From an uncultured bacterium (lineage in GTDB: Bacteria; Patescibacteria; JAEDAM01; Absconditabacterales; Absconditicoccaceae), in assembly GCA_903904545.1 (NCBI GenBank), contig CAIVDB010000021.1, forward strand, positions 1 to 22,636: a stretch of DNA of 22,636 nucleotides. The letters are read 5' to 3'. The translations under genes and the position numbers were made by a program. Within the stretch, counting starts at the first letter, position 1. Each line of letters begins with the position of its first letter. The notes below the pieces were generated by a model. The model was not told the DNA's origin. It did not search any database and was given only the letters and a program-made list of their open reading frames with translations. Of this stretch, positions 21,301-22,636 are shown piece after piece.

Positions 21301-21343
21301 AGTAAATAGGAGCTCTTAAACATTAGATAAAGGAAATTTTAAG

Positions 21344-21370
21344 TCTAAGATCTAAGCTCTACTCTCTAAG
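21344..21370. repeat. Three short TCTAAG direct repeats downstream of secY
   Basis: TCTAAG occurs at 21344, 21351 and 21365 within a pyrimidine-rich stretch just beyond the secY stop codon (21380-21382). It may be only low-complexity sequence; no function is claimed. Confidence 0.35.
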
Positions 21371-21379
21371 TTCTCTCTT

Positions 21380-22636
21380 CTACAATCCACGGATATTCTT
21401 ATCTACATGGGTCAAATCGATAGTATCATATTTTTGCATCAACATATCACTTTTGATCTTTCCAACGATATCTTGGACAACTCCAACGATGATGATAACT
21501 CCTGAACCGGTAACGATCATAGGAAGTGAACCTAATGATTGCACAAGATCTTGGACAAAAGGAATATATGTAAGAACATAACTGTAGATTCCAATCAATC
21601 CTAGACCAACTCCTCCTCGTAGACACAAATGCATAAGAATACCATTGATATATTTTGCAGTCTCTTTTCCTGGTCTGATTCCTGGGACAAACCCTCACCT
21701 TTTTTGAATATTGTCAGATATTTTTTCAGGACTAAATACAATCAAAGTATAGAAGAACGTGAATACAATAATCAAAACAAAGTAGAGAAGAATAGCGAGA
21801 ATACCTGGTTGTTGAGAATAGATATTCAAATTCATTTCTACTCGATTTGCAATAGCGACTAATTTCGTATTCATAGGCTGAAATTGTGTAATCAACTTTG
21901 ATATCAAATACGGAAAAGAAACAAAAGCAATAGAGAAGATAATAGGCACCATTCCAACAGGATTCATAGGAATTGGAAGAGATGATGATTCTTGTACTTT
22001 ACCTCTTCTGGCATAGATCACAGGTATTTCTTTGATAGATTTCAAGATAAAGATAGAAAGGAAGATAAGGACTAATACGATTACAAGCATAAAGATAATT
22101 ATACCAATCACACTATCAGAACCAGATACACTTGAATATATTTGTTGTGTCATTCCCGCAACTATAGAAGAGAATATCAACAAAGAGATACCATTAGAAA
22201 CTCCCTTTTCTGTAATCAATTCCCCAATTCGCATCAAAAGAATAGATCAAACAGTCAGAACAAAAGCACTCATAAGAAGATTTGGTAATGCAGTATTGAT
22301 AACATTTCCTCAAAGGAGATAATTGATGAAGAAAACCATCCCTATAGACTGTAAAAAAGCCAAGGGAACTGCCAAATATCTTGTATATTGAGCTATCCTT
22401 TGTTGTCCAGCTTCTCCTTGCTCAGTAAGTTCTTCCAAATGAGGGATAACAGAACCCAAAAGTTGCATAATAATAGAAGCATTGATATATGCTGCAAGAC
22501 CAACAGCTATGATAGAAAATTGATCTAAAGAACCTCACAAAAGCATAAGAAAATAACTTAGTCCTGATCATCAAGCACTTGCTTCCAAGGTTTTAGTCAT
22601 CAATGCAGAGATATCCACAAATGGCACAGGAATAAA
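21380..22636 (-). CDS. secY: Protein translocase subunit SecY (5' end beyond the window)
   Basis: SecY is the channel-forming subunit of the SecYEG translocon in the cytoplasmic membrane, exporting unfolded proteins and inserting membrane proteins. The visible 418 residues align by eye along nearly the whole family (E. coli SecY is 443 aa): IPVPFVD at the start, INASIIMQLL, the EQGEAGQQRIAQYTRY loop, KEIPVIYARRG in the fourth cytoplasmic loop, NIQKRGGFVPGIRPG in the fifth, and a C-terminal KIKSDMLMQKYD helix. Roughly 25-30 N-terminal residues are missing because the window ends. Several conserved glycines are encoded by TGA, including the first G of GGFVPGIRPG and of GGSLDQFSI, the strongest evidence for code 25. 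It ends at TAG 21380-21382 with an intrinsic terminator downstream. As the only housekeeping gene here, it would be the export route for the proteins encoded in both operons. Confidence 0.97.

Noticed and set aside
21115..21309. 64-residue plus-strand open frame in the secY-TPR gene gap
   Set aside because: It begins at a non-ATG codon overlapping the TTGACA, has no recognisable features, and covers the secY terminator; RNA or promoter use of the gap is more likely.
1..22636. tRNA, rRNA, CRISPR array, transposase or prophage genes
   Set aside because: I looked for T-loop motifs, regular spaced repeats, DDE-type genes and inverted-repeat ends and saw none that held up.

Overview
The window reads coherently only if UGA is translated. 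In the standard code the plus strand from 58 to 13305 breaks into more than a dozen short pieces, yet all lie in one frame, every break is a TGA, and no in-frame TAA or TAG occurs before the TAA at 13303-13305. The partial secY at the right edge fixes the meaning: its in-frame TGA codons fall where SecY has conserved glycines (NIQKR-G-GFVPGIRPG and MLL-G-GSLDQFSI). This is genetic code 25 (UGA = Gly), known from Absconditabacteria (SR1) and Gracilibacteria (BD1-5), reduced-genome CPR/Patescibacteria often living on other cells. The DNA is AT-rich, and the plus strand is A-rich throughout whichever strand is coding.

Left block, plus strand (58-14717): three co-directional genes with 23-24 base gaps. 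The first encodes an exported protein of about 4,415 residues. It has an N-terminal domain faintly like clan CD (gingipain-type) peptidase folds, long helical Q/N/T-rich stretches, beta-rich regions, FG-GAP/EF-hand-like DxNxDG repeats, a Gly/Pro/Cys-rich segment, a proline-periodic tract and a fibronectin-III-like domain. Next come a 297-residue exported Cys-containing protein and a 156-residue two-membrane-helix protein resembling the T4SS-pilin/VirB2-like proteins of CPR bacteria. A hairpin terminator at 14749-14779 closes the block.

Right block, minus strand (21019 to 14754): a convergent four-gene run, probably one operon from a good promoter at 21057-21085. The first gene is a membrane-anchored TPR-like protein (512 aa). 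Three exported proteins of unknown family follow (495, about 381 and 686 aa), packed with short gaps or overlaps; the last carries a cysteine-rich module.

Right edge: the 3' part of secY (minus strand) with its own intrinsic terminator (UACG tetraloop plus U tract) at 21256-21288. The 360-base gap between secY and the TPR gene holds that terminator, the operon promoter and a possible small structured RNA.

Apart from secY, essentially every gene encodes an exported or membrane protein. My reading, which is inference, is that the two convergent operons build a surface structure used for attachment to, or exchange with, a host or prey cell. No tRNA, rRNA, CRISPR array, insertion sequence or prophage was seen.
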